A stretch of DNA of 32,714 bases from Bacteroidota bacterium (GTDB taxonomy: Bacteria; Bacteroidota; Bacteroidia; Bacteroidales; Paludibacteraceae): NCBI GenBank assembly GCA_023459355.1, contig JAEWUM010000020.1, forward strand, positions 1-32,714. The letters are read 5' to 3'. The translations under genes and the position numbers were made by a program. Positions 23,933 through 32,191 of the stretch are shown one piece after another; positions within the stretch are counted from its first letter, which is position 1, and every line of letters starts with the position of its first letter. The notes under the pieces are model-generated. The model worked only from the letters and a program-made list of their open reading frames with translations, did no database searches and was not told where the DNA came from.

Positions 23933-23963
23933 AAAACGGGATTGTCATTCACAATCCCGTTTT
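23933..23963. terminator. Bidirectional terminator
   Basis: A perfect 13-bp stem (23933-23945 with 23951-23963), loop CATTC, with A-run on one side and T-run on the other. It serves the OmpA-family gene on plus and the coenzyme A-disulfide reductase-like gene on minus. Confidence 0.95.
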
Positions 23964-23971
23964 GTTTGTGC

Positions 23972-25981
23972 TTATCTTTTCATCATCATGTGCATCAGTC
24001 CGCCGCCATTTTGCACCTTGTTGTAACCCAACTGCATCAGCATGCGTTGTGCGTAGGCGGAGCGGGCACCCGAAGCGCAGTAAAGCGTAATCTCACGGTC
24101 TTTATTGCCTAATTCATCTAATCTCGATTGTAGTTCGTCCAGCGGAATGTTGATGGCACCCGGGTAAGCTCCTCCGTGGAATTCGCCGGGGGTACGGACA
24201 TCCACTACGAGTGCCGTGTTGTTGTCGGAACTTTGTTTATCAGTAGCAGTTTTAACTTCTTCCTGTTTGTCTTCTTTAATTGCTCCGATTTTCTTTTCTT
24301 CCAAAGGCAATAAGGGCAATTGGATGGTTTCAAAACCAACAGCCACGGCATGTCGCTGCATCGAAATATGCCCGCCCGAAATATTCCATACCTTATCGAT
24401 GCCGGCACCTTTCAGCATTCTCAGTGCCTGGTGACCTTTCTTGCCGTTTTCATCATACACGATGATATTCAGTTCTTTGGGAATGGCTTGCAATTGTTCT
24501 GGCAAAGTTTCCAGGGGGATGTTATAGGATCCCTGGATATTCGATTTGTCGAAGGCGAACATATCCCTGACATCAATCACCACGGGATTGATTTGTTTGA
24601 TGAGTTCGTCCAGTTCTGCAGCCGTAACAGAAGGACTGTAGCCAGTCTTTCTGTTTTCAGCCGTATAAGCAGCCATATTCATGGCATCGTTGGCGGTGCC
24701 GAGTGGGGGAGAATAGGCAAAATCCACATCGGCCAGGTCGTGGATAGTTAATCCGCCTGCCATGGCTGTGGCAATCACATCTAATCTGCGGTCGGCACCT
24801 TTGTAACCGGCTGTTTGTCCGCCTAAGACGTCCCCGGTTTCGGTGTTATACACCAACATGACTGTTACGTTTTCAGCTCCGGGGTAGTAAGATGTATGAT
24901 GTTCTTTGTGTACTACCACCGCGTCGGCAGGCAGACCAGCTGCCCGTGCCTGTTTGAGCGATAGCCCGGTGATGCCGGCTACTGCTTCGAACACCCGCAC
25001 GATCGAAGTTCCGGTCGCTCCTTTGTACGGATGTTTTCCTCCGAGGGCATTCTCGGCGGCAATTCGTCCCTGGCGGTTAGCCGGACCAGCAAGTGGAATT
25101 CTGACTTTCTTTCCGGATACCCGGTGTTGTATTTCCACCATGTCGCCGGCTGCGTAAATATCTTCGTCAGATGTTTGCAGGTATTCATTAACCAATAAAC
25201 CTCCGGCTTCTCCGATGGATAGTCCTGCATCTTTGGCTAATTGCAGGGTCGGACGTACTCCTATTGACATGATGACCATGTCGGATTTCAATACCGTACC
25301 GTCGTTTAATTTTACTGAATTGGGGTTGATGGCAGTTACACCCTTGTTGGTGTGTATTTTCACGCCATAAGAAAGCATTTCCTGCTGAATAAACCCTGCA
25401 ATTTCCGGATCCATGATGCCCATGACGTGTGGCATCATTTCTACCACGTGGACTTTCATGCCTCTTTTGACCAAGGCCTCCACCATTTCCAGTCCGATGA
25501 ATCCACCTCCGATAACAACCGCGGTGGCTGGTTCTTCTTCCTCAATAAAGCGGTGGATGTTATCCATATCTTCCAGCGTCCACAACGAAAATACATGTTC
25601 TGCGTCCGCTCCAGGTATTTCCGGTTTCACGGGGCGTCCGCCCTGTGCGAGAATCAATTTGTCGTATTCGTAGTTCTGTGTTTCCCCACTGCGTATGTCC
25701 AGAGCTGTAATCTTCTTGTGGTTCCGGTCGATGGCCGTAACCATGGTGTGGGTGTGCACTTCCACATTGTACTGCTCGTTAAAGCTTTCCGGACTTTGCA
25801 GAATAAGCTTCGAACGACTTTTAATATCGCCACCTATATAATAAGGTAGTCCACAATTGGCAAATGAGATATCCGGACCAGCCTCCAGCATGATAATTCG
25901 GGCTTCCGGTGACAGTCTGCGTACCTTAGCAGCTGCCGTTGCTCCTGCGGCGACTCCGCCGATGATGATTATTTTTTCCAT
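23972..25981 (-). CDS. CoA-disulfide/persulfide reductase with two rhodanese domains
   Basis: 669 residues. An FAD/NAD(P) disulfide-oxidoreductase core (1-450) has the FAD motif GGVAAG (8-13), the single redox cysteine C43 (FANCGLPYYIGG) typical of CoA-disulfide reductase, an NAD motif VVIGGGFIG (about 155-163), and the FAD-proximal AAGDM motif. Two rhodanese domains follow. The first (about 455-555) has aspartate (about D510, VYDENG) where the sulfur-carrying cysteine should be; the second (about 588-669) keeps it (C635, YCASGARS). Known CoADR-rhodanese fusions reduce CoA disulfide or persulfide/polysulfide. A sulfane-sulfur or redox role is likely. It is preceded by its own promoter with a long repeat-filled leader. 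Confidence 0.9.
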   Translation of the reverse strand: MEKIIIIGGVAAGATAAAKVRRLSPEARIIMLEAGPDISFANCGLPYYIGGDIKSRSKLILQSPESFNEQYNVEVHTHTMVTAIDRNHKKITALDIRSGETQNYEYDKLILAQGGRPVKPEIPGADAEHVFSLWTLEDMDNIHRFIEEEEPATAVVIGGGFIGLEMVEALVKRGMKVHVVEMMPHVMGIMDPEIAGFIQQEMLSYGVKIHTNKGVTAINPNSVKLNDGTVLKSDMVIMSIGVRPTLQLAKDAGLSIGEAGGLLVNEYLQTSDEDIYAAGDMVEIQHRVSGKKVRIPLAGPANRQGRIAAENALGGKHPYKGATGTSIVRVFEAVAGITGLSLKQARAAGLPADAVVVHKEHHTSYYPGAENVTVMLVYNTETGDVLGGQTAGYKGADRRLDVIATAMAGGLTIHDLADVDFAYSPPLGTANDAMNMAAYTAENRKTGYSPSVTAAELDELIKQINPVVIDVRDMFAFDKSNIQGSYNIPLETLPEQLQAIPKELNIIVYDENGKKGHQALRMLKGAGIDKVWNISGGHISMQRHAVAVGFETIQLPLLPLEEKKIGAIKEDKQEEVKTATDKQSSDNNTALVVDVRTPGEFHGGAYPGAINIPLDELQSRLDELGNKDREITLYCASGARSAYAQRMLMQLGYNKVQNGGGLMHMMMKR

Positions 25982-26012
25982 TTTGTTTTTTATGTCTATA
26001 AAGTCTGAATGT

Positions 26013-26061
26013 CTACGGTCTACGGTCTACGGTCTACGGTCTACGGTCTACAGTCTACAGT
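26013..26061. repeat. Heptamer array (ctacggt)
   Basis: Seven tandem 7-bp units, five CTACGGT then two CTACAGT, inside the long 5' leader of the coenzyme A-disulfide reductase-like gene. Two ctcctaa-like units follow at about 26070-26083. Confidence 0.9.
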
Positions 26062-26090
26062 CGCACCAACTCCTAACTCCTGAATTTCCC

Positions 26091-26190
26091 TCTATTAGTT
26101 ATTCGCTCTTCGCTCTTCGCTCTTCGCTTTCCGCTTTCCCTTTTCCGCTCTTCGCTATTAGTTATTCGCTTTTCGCTTTCCGCTCTTTCG
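26091..26190. repeat. Degenerate heptamer tract (ttcgctc/ttattcg family)
   Basis: About 100 bp of loosely repeated 7-bp units (tattagttattcg, ttcgctc three times, gctttcc, gctcttc) between the array at 26013 and the promoter at 26197. With that array it makes up nearly all of a roughly 320-bp gap; no gene is seen there. Confidence 0.8.
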
Positions 26191-26196
26191 ATGCTG

Positions 26197-26227
26197 CAAA
26201 AGTAATACATTAATCAATATGATGCAA
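26197..26227 (-). promoter_or_regulatory. Promoter of the CoA-disulfide reductase-like gene
   Basis: On the minus strand TTG (26227-26225), 20 bp, and TACTTTTG (26204-26197) match the Bacteroidota promoter. The predicted start of transcription is about 210 nt before the ATG at 25981, so the heptamer tracts would be transcribed as leader. Confidence 0.7.
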
Positions 26228-26243
26228 TATATGTACATATATT
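26226..26243. promoter_or_regulatory. 18-bp palindrome at the promoter -33 region
   Basis: A perfect palindrome centred on GTAC (AATATATGTACATATATT) overlaps the -33 element of the coenzyme A-disulfide reductase-like gene. It has the look of a dimeric regulator site, e.g. an ArsR-type operator, but no such regulator is in the window. Confidence 0.5.
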
Positions 26244-26302
26244 CATATATTAAAAAATGTGAATGAGACTGATTGACACATATAACTTGTGAAAATTGCA
26301 GC

Positions 26303-27100
26303 TTAACCAGCCTGTTCCGTGATGATTAGTTTTTGTTTGGGAAGGATTTTATCTCCGGTGAGTTTGTTTTGTCTTTTCAGGGTATTCACGGTTATGCCAT
26401 ACTTTCTTGCGATTGAATAGAGTGTATCTCCTTTTTTGACATGGTGATAGACAGCAGGCCTGGGTTCCGGTTGTACGTTTTGAATTTCAGTCTTTCCTGT
26501 ATTGTTTATGGACAGCTGGTCCGGTGTGTTAGCCGTAGTTTCTGTTTGCGCAACTGTTGCCGCGTTTTCATCAATTACCCTTCCGGCTTTGATGTAACGC
26601 CTGGCGTAATAATTTTCATCCGAATGGGAAATCACGATGCCACTCTGGTTGGATGAGTGGATAAAATCAAACTTGCCGTTTTCGTACGCGTTAACCACGA
26701 TACCCACGTGACCGACATGCCTGTTGTTTCTTCTGCCGGAAAAGAATACCAAATCGCCTGTTTTGAGTTGCGATCTGTCGATTTTGCGGAATTGTTCGGC
26801 CTGCTCTGCCGATGAACGTTTGAGTTTATAGCCGAAATGATCGTAAACATACGAACTGAAACCGGAGCAATCGAACCTGACTTGTGAGTTTGGGCGATAA
26901 TGATAGGGTTTCTTCAGGTACTTCTTTGCAAAACTAATCAGTGAATCGGTGATGTGGGCGGATTGCTGTGCATGCAGAGGCTTGAAAGTAGTATCTGTGG
27001 AAATTGTTGTGATAACAGTTGTGTCGGCTTGTTGTGCGTATGTGACTGAAAAAAAACTTAACCCTGTCATCAAAAGCAATATCTTAAAATAAGCGTGCAT
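26303..27100 (-). CDS. NlpC/P60 endopeptidase with LysM domain
   Basis: 265 residues. A signal peptide (1-22, ending TYAQ) is followed by an NlpC/P60 papain-like domain (about 50-175) with catalytic C78 (FDCSGFSSYVY), H131 (GHVGIVV) and probably H148 (IHSS), a low-complexity linker, and a C-terminal LysM (about 218-263, HHVKKGDTLYSIARKYG). Enzymes of this kind cut the stem-peptide bonds of peptidoglycan outside the cytoplasm; LysM targets glycan. The domain order is reversed from many P60 proteins, where LysM is N-terminal. A -7-like TATCTTTG lies 29 bp before the ATG on the minus strand. Divergent from the AraC-type gene. Confidence 0.93.
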   Translation of the reverse strand: MHAYFKILLLMTGLSFFSVTYAQQADTTVITTISTDTTFKPLHAQQSAHITDSLISFAKKYLKKPYHYRPNSQVRFDCSGFSSYVYDHFGYKLKRSSAEQAEQFRKIDRSQLKTGDLVFFSGRRNNRHVGHVGIVVNAYENGKFDFIHSSNQSGIVISHSDENYYARRYIKAGRVIDENAATVAQTETTANTPDQLSINNTGKTEIQNVQPEPRPAVYHHVKKGDTLYSIARKYGITVNTLKRQNKLTGDKILPKQKLIITEQAG

Positions 27101-27128
27101 GTCCGGTAATAATTTTTGTTTTAATTTA

Positions 27129-27136
27129 CAAAGATA
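27129..27136 (-). promoter_or_regulatory. -7 element of the NlpC/P60 gene
   Basis: TATCTTTG on the minus strand fits TAnnTTTG, 28 bp before the ATG at 27100. No clear -33 element. Confidence 0.45.
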
Positions 27137-27176
27137 AGATTCCTGGTGAAATTACCATAGCTATTAAATTATTTTT

Positions 27177-27184
27177 TACCTTTG
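27177..27184 (+). promoter_or_regulatory. -7 element of the AraC-type gene; decides its start
   Basis: TACCTTTG fits TAnnTTTG. The ATG at 27186 would lie before the transcription start, so the ATG at 27204 is preferred for the gene. Confidence 0.5.
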
Positions 27185-27203
27185 TATGCAACCTTTTATA
27201 TTT

Positions 27204-28280
27204 ATGAACACCATTGCCTGGATAGGTTTTTGTCAGGGGCTCTTTGCAGCCCTGCTCATGTTCACCAAGAAGGACAGTTCGCTGCCGGATAAGATTTTGT
27301 CGGGGTGGCTGACCCTGCTCGCGATTGAGTTTCTGACCTGTGGATTGGATCACGAGGTTTTTGGAGAGCCATTGTTATCCAGCTCCTTCCTGTTGTTCAA
27401 TCCGGCTATGTTTTTGTATGTCAGTTCACTGACGCGTCCCAACTTTAGAATCAGGTGGTTACAGTTGCTTCATCTGGTACCTTTTCTTGTCTTTGAAATT
27501 TTTGCTTACATCATCAGGGAACCTTTTTCAATGGATAGATTCTTTGTCAGAGACGAGAATTTTTTGTACAGGATCAGTTTCGCTGTTGCTAATTTTATTT
27601 CGTGGATGATTTATAATCCCCTGAGTCTGATTTATGTGCACAAACACCGGATACACCTGCGCAATGAAAAATCGAATATCGGGAAAAATGAAAATCTGGG
27701 CTGGGTGCTGAGTGTCGCGGTGTTTTATTTTGTGTATTGCGCCATTGCCTTTATCATTTCAGTCGTTGTTTATGTAGGTGATGTGCAGCCACTGTTGCCA
27801 CATATCTATAATTATGCTGCCTTGCTTTTTGTGGTGTTTGTGTTGAGTTTTTACGGGCTTCGTCAACAGGAGCTACCTAAAGAATCGCTTGCTTCCGTTC
27901 AGGCACCTACCTATAAAAACTCCCTGCTTAGTGAGGAAAACAAAGAGAAGATAAAAAGTCAAATCCTGCATTATTTTGAAAATCAAAAGGTTTATCTGAA
28001 CCCGGATTTGAATATGAATGTGTTGTCGAAAGCCCTGAAGATTCCGAAATATCAACTGACGGAAGTGCTGAATACAGTCATTGGGAAGAATTTTTTTCAG
28101 TTTGTGAATTCATACCGTGTTGAATCCGTTAAGAAAATGCTTGCTGATCCGAAGAATAATTACTCTATCGAGGCCATCGGTTACGAATGCGGGTTTTCAA
28201 GTAAATCTTCTTTCTACAAAGAGTTTAGGCGCATCACAGGCATGACTCCCATTGATTTCAAGAATAAAACCATCAGCTAA
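27204..28280 (+). CDS. Membrane-bound AraC-family regulator
   Basis: 358 residues from ATG 27204. The N-terminal ~225 residues are mostly hydrophobic, with about seven likely membrane helices; the C-terminal ~100 are an AraC/XylS double helix-turn-helix (MNVLSKALKIPKYQLTEVLNTVIG, then IGYECGFSSKSSFYKEFRRITGMTP). Such 7TM-AraC proteins are found in Bacteroidota; the membrane part is presumed to sense an envelope or extracellular signal while the regulator stays tethered. The three export genes that follow in the same direction are likely its targets, and three palindromes lie in the gap before them. Divergent from the NlpC/P60 gene. Confidence 0.9.
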   Translation: MNTIAWIGFCQGLFAALLMFTKKDSSLPDKILSGWLTLLAIEFLTCGLDHEVFGEPLLSSSFLLFNPAMFLYVSSLTRPNFRIRWLQLLHLVPFLVFEIFAYIIREPFSMDRFFVRDENFLYRISFAVANFISWMIYNPLSLIYVHKHRIHLRNEKSNIGKNENLGWVLSVAVFYFVYCAIAFIISVVVYVGDVQPLLPHIYNYAALLFVVFVLSFYGLRQQELPKESLASVQAPTYKNSLLSEENKEKIKSQILHYFENQKVYLNPDLNMNVLSKALKIPKYQLTEVLNTVIGKNFFQFVNSYRVESVKKMLADPKNNYSIEAIGYECGFSSKSSFYKEFRRITGMTPIDFKNKTIS

Positions 28281-28288
28281 ATGCTGTT

Positions 28289-28340
28289 TACTTTTTAAAA
28301 GTAGTACCACAACAAGTTGTCTGTATTTTAAAATACGGAC
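28289..28340. promoter_or_regulatory. Three palindromes between the AraC-type and barrel genes
   Basis: TACTTTT-T-AAAAGTA (28289-28303), ACAAC-AA-GTTGT (28309-28320) and a 22-bp palindrome (28319-28340) with perfect core GTATTTTAAAATAC (28323-28336). They may be operators for the AraC-type protein or a terminator for its gene; no clear T-run follows, and no TAnnTTTG is seen before the next start codon. Confidence 0.5.
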
Positions 28341-28393
28341 TTTCACTACCTGCTGAAATCGTATCATTGCAGTAACATTTAAAAATTACCGAT

Positions 28394-29746
28394 ATGAGAC
28401 GATTTACATTTTTAGTTACAGTTTGCCTGTCTTTTTTGAGTTTGTCCGCTCAAAGTCTTTTTCAGGATGCCGGAAAGGAAGCAGCTACGGGTGAACCTCA
28501 GCAGTCGGCATTGAAACTGAATGGTTTTGCCCGTGGTGTTGTGTTCGGCGGGGGCGAAAAGTATGAACTGGCAACCACTTTTGCTGAAGTTGCTCTGCAA
28601 CCGCAGTTGAGAAGTCACGGCGCCTTTTTGCAGGCCGATATCCGGCTGCGGAAAGGTGTTTTTTTTAATGAAGACGTTCAGTTAATTGATTTCAAGGAAC
28701 TTTATGCCGGGTATAGCAGTTTGAAGTTCGATTTGCTGCTTGGTAATCAGGTCGTGAGCTGGGGGAGAACCGATGGTTTTAACCCGACGGATAATATTAC
28801 TCCGAAAGATTATTTTTTATTTACACCAGATCCGGATGATCAGCAATTATCCAATTTTCTGTTACGTGCCAAATACCGTTTTACTTCAGCCGTAGAATTA
28901 GATGTAATCGGGGTGCCATTTTATCAACCATCCATCTATAAATATGAGTTGTTCGATATGGGTGCCAATGTGTCTTTTGCAGAACAACGACTGCCTGAAA
29001 AGAATTTGAAAAACAGTGCGGTAGCAGCGCGGCTTAATGTCGATTTACCTGCTGCCGGCTGGTCGGCGTCTTACTTCAGAGGCTATGACCCTTATCATGG
29101 GTTTGAGGTGGCTGCGGTTGACTGGTCAACAGGTTCGCCTGTGATTACGAACCGGCCTGCCAGTTACCTGAAAACCAGTTGGGGCGCCGATTTGGCTGTA
29201 CCTCTGGGTGCTGTAATCGTTCGTGCGGAAGGAGCATACAACATCACGGAAAATCCGGATGCAAAGATGTATATTCCTATGAACGAATTCAGCTATGTGG
29301 GTGCGTTGGAAGCGAATGTCGGCGGTTTGACGGTCATAACCCAATATGTGGGGAAATATGTGCCCGATTTTACTGCGTTGGTTTTGCCGGAACTCACAGA
29401 ACCTCTGAATCCCCTGGCGCAAATGCAATATGCCAATGCCATGATCGATTACGAAAACCGTCAGTTTAATCGCCGGATTTTTCATCAGCAGGAAAGAATG
29501 AACCATGCTGTTGCGCTTTCATTAACGAAATCAGTAGGTTATGATGCCTGGGAGTTGATGTGCACGGGTTATTATGATATTACTTCCGAAGAGTGGATGA
29601 TTCAACCCAAATTGACTTACAAAATAAGTGATGCTCTGATTGCGTCATTAGGTGGTAACTACATGCATGGTCCCAACAAAACCCTGTTCGGTTATGCTTC
29701 AACTATCATGAATGGAGCTTTCATCAGCCTCAAAGCCTCGTTTTAA
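28394..29746 (+). CDS. Outer-membrane beta-barrel protein, DUF1302-like
   Basis: 450 residues. Signal peptide (1-18, SLSAQS) then alternating beta-strand sequence to the C-terminal aromatic residue F450 (SLKASF), as expected for a barrel inserted by BAM. An early segment QVVSWGRTDGFNPTDNITPKDY is typical of barrels that partner MMPL-type transporters (DUF1302-like); the family call is tentative. It begins a plus-strand run with an RND/MMPL transporter and a LolA-like protein, suggesting that the three form one envelope export route under the AraC-type regulator upstream. The substrate is unknown. Confidence 0.78.
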   Translation: MRRFTFLVTVCLSFLSLSAQSLFQDAGKEAATGEPQQSALKLNGFARGVVFGGGEKYELATTFAEVALQPQLRSHGAFLQADIRLRKGVFFNEDVQLIDFKELYAGYSSLKFDLLLGNQVVSWGRTDGFNPTDNITPKDYFLFTPDPDDQQLSNFLLRAKYRFTSAVELDVIGVPFYQPSIYKYELFDMGANVSFAEQRLPEKNLKNSAVAARLNVDLPAAGWSASYFRGYDPYHGFEVAAVDWSTGSPVITNRPASYLKTSWGADLAVPLGAVIVRAEGAYNITENPDAKMYIPMNEFSYVGALEANVGGLTVITQYVGKYVPDFTALVLPELTEPLNPLAQMQYANAMIDYENRQFNRRIFHQQERMNHAVALSLTKSVGYDAWELMCTGYYDITSEEWMIQPKLTYKISDALIASLGGNYMHGPNKTLFGYASTIMNGAFISLKASF

Positions 29747-29850
29747 TGTCAAATGTCAAATGTCTGTCATTGCGAGGAATTAACAACGTGAACGACGTGG
29801 CAACCTCCTCGAACTTGCAACAAGTTATTTCCGCTATTCACTATTCACTG
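29745..29850. repeat. Heptamer tracts and a GTCATTGCGAGG-type dispersed repeat
   Basis: aatgtca units (29745-29762) lead into a segment beginning tgtcattgcgaggaa and including gacgtggcaacctcc, of a kind I recognise as dispersed in many bacterial genomes. It has internal inverted bits (CGAGGA...TCCTCG). Two ctattca-like heptamers (29832-29847) precede the RND gene. The gap between barrel and transporter genes holds no gene. Confidence 0.65.
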
Positions 29851-29855
29851 AAAAA

Positions 29856-32138
29856 ATGAAAAAGATAAAAACCTCCCTCTTCATTATCCGTCACCGCTGG
29901 TGGGTGTTGTTGCTAACCGGTATTGTTTTGCTGGCGGCTATCATACCGCTTACAAATACTAAAATCAACTCCAATCTGGAGTCCTATATGCCGGATACCA
30001 TGTTGTCGAAAATCAGTAACAAGAAAATCGGTGAGTTTTTTGGCAATGATGAAACTATGTTGCTGGTTCTTGAGAGTGATGATGTGCTTCACCCGGCAAC
30101 CTTGAGAAGGATACAGAGTATTAGTGAATCTTTCGTGATGAATGATGCTTTCGAGCAGGTTTTGTCTTTGTTTCAGACAAAAAATATTCAGTCCGATGAC
30201 GGGATGATGGTGGTCACGCCGGTGGTCGAGAACATTCCTGAGCAACCGGCAGAACGCGAGGCTTTGCGAAAATTAATTCAGGGGAATGATCTGGCTTACG
30301 GATTGGTCGTGTCCGAAGATTTCCGGTATGCAATGATTATGCTCACGACCAACCAGCAAGTGCCCGACGTTGAACTGATGGAACAAATTCATCAGATTAT
30401 CGCGAAATATCCGGGAAATGAGAAAATATACATGACTGGTCAACCCTATCTCAGGGCCGAAGCAAACGATAAAATAGCACTTGACCTGATGGTCTTATTG
30501 CCAATCGGTTTATGCGTGATGTTGATCTTCCTGTGGATATCATTCCGTGAATTTAAAGCAATGATATTACCTTTCTCTGTAGTTGTTTTTTCAATCATAC
30601 TGGCAATGGGCTTAATTCCTGCTTTGGGATGGGAGCTTAGTTTGATAGGTGTGTTAATCCCGATTATGATGATTGCTATTGCAAATAATTATGGTGTTTA
30701 TTTTGTTGCCAGATATCAGGAAATTAATTACTATCATCCGGGAAGAAATATTGCGAAAACTGTACAGGAAGTTATATCATACCTCAAAAAACCAATGATT
30801 TTATGCGGATTGACTACGATTGCCGGGGTGCTTGGTCTGGTTGTGCATTTATTAATTCCGGCACGTCAGATGGGAGTTGTTACTTCTTTAGCCATTGCGT
30901 TTGCACTTTTACTCAGTCTGACCTATATTCCGGCTCTCTTCTCGATTATAGGTAAAAGTACAAAAAAACAATACAAACAAGTAAATGAGGGTTTTTTTCA
31001 TCATTTACTAAGTCATGTCGGAAAACTCGCGACAAATTCTCCCAAACGTATGTCGATCTTTTTTATCTTATTCTTTTTGTTGCTTTCAGGGGGCGTTTTT
31101 AAGATTCATGTTGCCCCAGATTCGAATAAAATACTACCGGATGACCATGGATTTAACCGTGCTATCCGGGTTGCGGATGAGTATTTTGGAGGTAGTAAAA
31201 TGATTCATATCATGTTCGAAGGAGATGCAACAGATCCAGCTTTGTTGAAAAGAATTGACGAATATGGTCATCGGTTGGAGCAGAATCCGTTGGTCGGTCG
31301 CACGGCATCTTTATCCATGATGATTAAAAAAATCAGTATGGCTTTGCATGAGCCGGGAGAACCCGGGTATAATGAAATACCCGAAGATAATTTTGCTGTT
31401 TCGCAATATCTTGAGCTGTATGGGATGAGTGCTGATGTGGCTGATTTTGAAAGATTTATTAGTTTTGATTATACGCATACGCTGATGACGGTGCAATATC
31501 AGGCTGCAAGTCTGCCTGATGTTGAAGGACTTTTACAGGATATATCTGAAATGCTGAAAGATGAACCCCAGCCTTATGTGGTAGGAGGTGCCAGTTTGAT
31601 AGACAAAGAAATCAGTCAGTCGGTTGAAACCGGACAGTATTACTCGCTACTTTTTGCTTTTCTTGCTATTCTGATTCTATTAAGTATTATTTTCAAAAGT
31701 GTTACTGCGGGAGTGATGGGTAGTTTGCCTCTGGCATTTGCGGTGTTCTGTACGTTCGGACTGATGGGTTGGGTTGGCATTGAGCTGAATATCGTTACAG
31801 CGCTGCTTTCATCTATTTCCATCGGGTTGGGAGTTGATTTCACCATCCAGGTTTTCTGGAGGATAAAAACAGAACTGATGTATACGGATAATTGGCAAAA
31901 GGCTATCGATAAAGCTGTGCGTGGTATCGGAAGGGGAATTACAATTAATGCCTTTTCCGTCATGATAGGCTTTTCTGTGCTGTTTTTATCAGCTTTTCCC
32001 TTTATTCAATCATTTGCATTTCTGATTATCATCAGCTTATTCCTTTGCTTGATCAGTGCCTTAGCACTTATACCGGCTTTGTGTATGATTTTCAAACCGA
32101 AGTTTTTAAAAGTCAAAAGTCTAATGTCAAAAGTTTAA
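29856..32138 (+). CDS. RND/MMPL-family transporter
   Basis: 760 residues with the RND plan in duplicate: TM1 (about 14-33), a large periplasmic loop (about 35-210), TM2-6 (about 212-365), TM7 (about 398-415), a second loop (about 420-615), and TM8-12 (about 620-750). The TM4-type segment IAIANNYGVYFVARY and the second-half counterpart GLGVDFTIQVFWR carry the acidic/asparagine residues typical of the family; the first half has N-N-Y-G instead of a D-Y-x. MMPL/RND proteins of this size move lipids or hydrophobic compounds. It lies between the barrel gene and the LolA-like gene, hence probably one export system. The last residues (about KVKSLMSKV) are encoded by a heptamer tract. Confidence 0.9.
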   Translation: MKKIKTSLFIIRHRWWVLLLTGIVLLAAIIPLTNTKINSNLESYMPDTMLSKISNKKIGEFFGNDETMLLVLESDDVLHPATLRRIQSISESFVMNDAFEQVLSLFQTKNIQSDDGMMVVTPVVENIPEQPAEREALRKLIQGNDLAYGLVVSEDFRYAMIMLTTNQQVPDVELMEQIHQIIAKYPGNEKIYMTGQPYLRAEANDKIALDLMVLLPIGLCVMLIFLWISFREFKAMILPFSVVVFSIILAMGLIPALGWELSLIGVLIPIMMIAIANNYGVYFVARYQEINYYHPGRNIAKTVQEVISYLKKPMILCGLTTIAGVLGLVVHLLIPARQMGVVTSLAIAFALLLSLTYIPALFSIIGKSTKKQYKQVNEGFFHHLLSHVGKLATNSPKRMSIFFILFFLLLSGGVFKIHVAPDSNKILPDDHGFNRAIRVADEYFGGSKMIHIMFEGDATDPALLKRIDEYGHRLEQNPLVGRTASLSMMIKKISMALHEPGEPGYNEIPEDNFAVSQYLELYGMSADVADFERFISFDYTHTLMTVQYQAASLPDVEGLLQDISEMLKDEPQPYVVGGASLIDKEISQSVETGQYYSLLFAFLAILILLSIIFKSVTAGVMGSLPLAFAVFCTFGLMGWVGIELNIVTALLSSISIGLGVDFTIQVFWRIKTELMYTDNWQKAIDKAVRGIGRGITINAFSVMIGFSVLFLSAFPFIQSFAFLIIISLFLCLISALALIPALCMIFKPKFLKVKSLMSKV

Positions 32139-32178
32139 CGACAAACGACATCAGACATTAAACATTAGACATTAGACA
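32109..32178. repeat. Heptamer tract overlapping the RND gene 3' end
   Basis: Seven-bp units aaaagtc, taatgtc, gacaaac, then acattag (gacattagacattagac). The first units are translated as the C-terminal residues of the transporter; the rest fill the gap before the LolA-like gene. Confidence 0.8.
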
Positions 32179-32191
32179 AAAATAAAAAATT

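Noticed and set aside
28281..28393. Standard rho-independent terminator after the AraC-type gene
   Set aside because: The palindromes are AT-rich with no T-run following, so an operator role is at least as likely.
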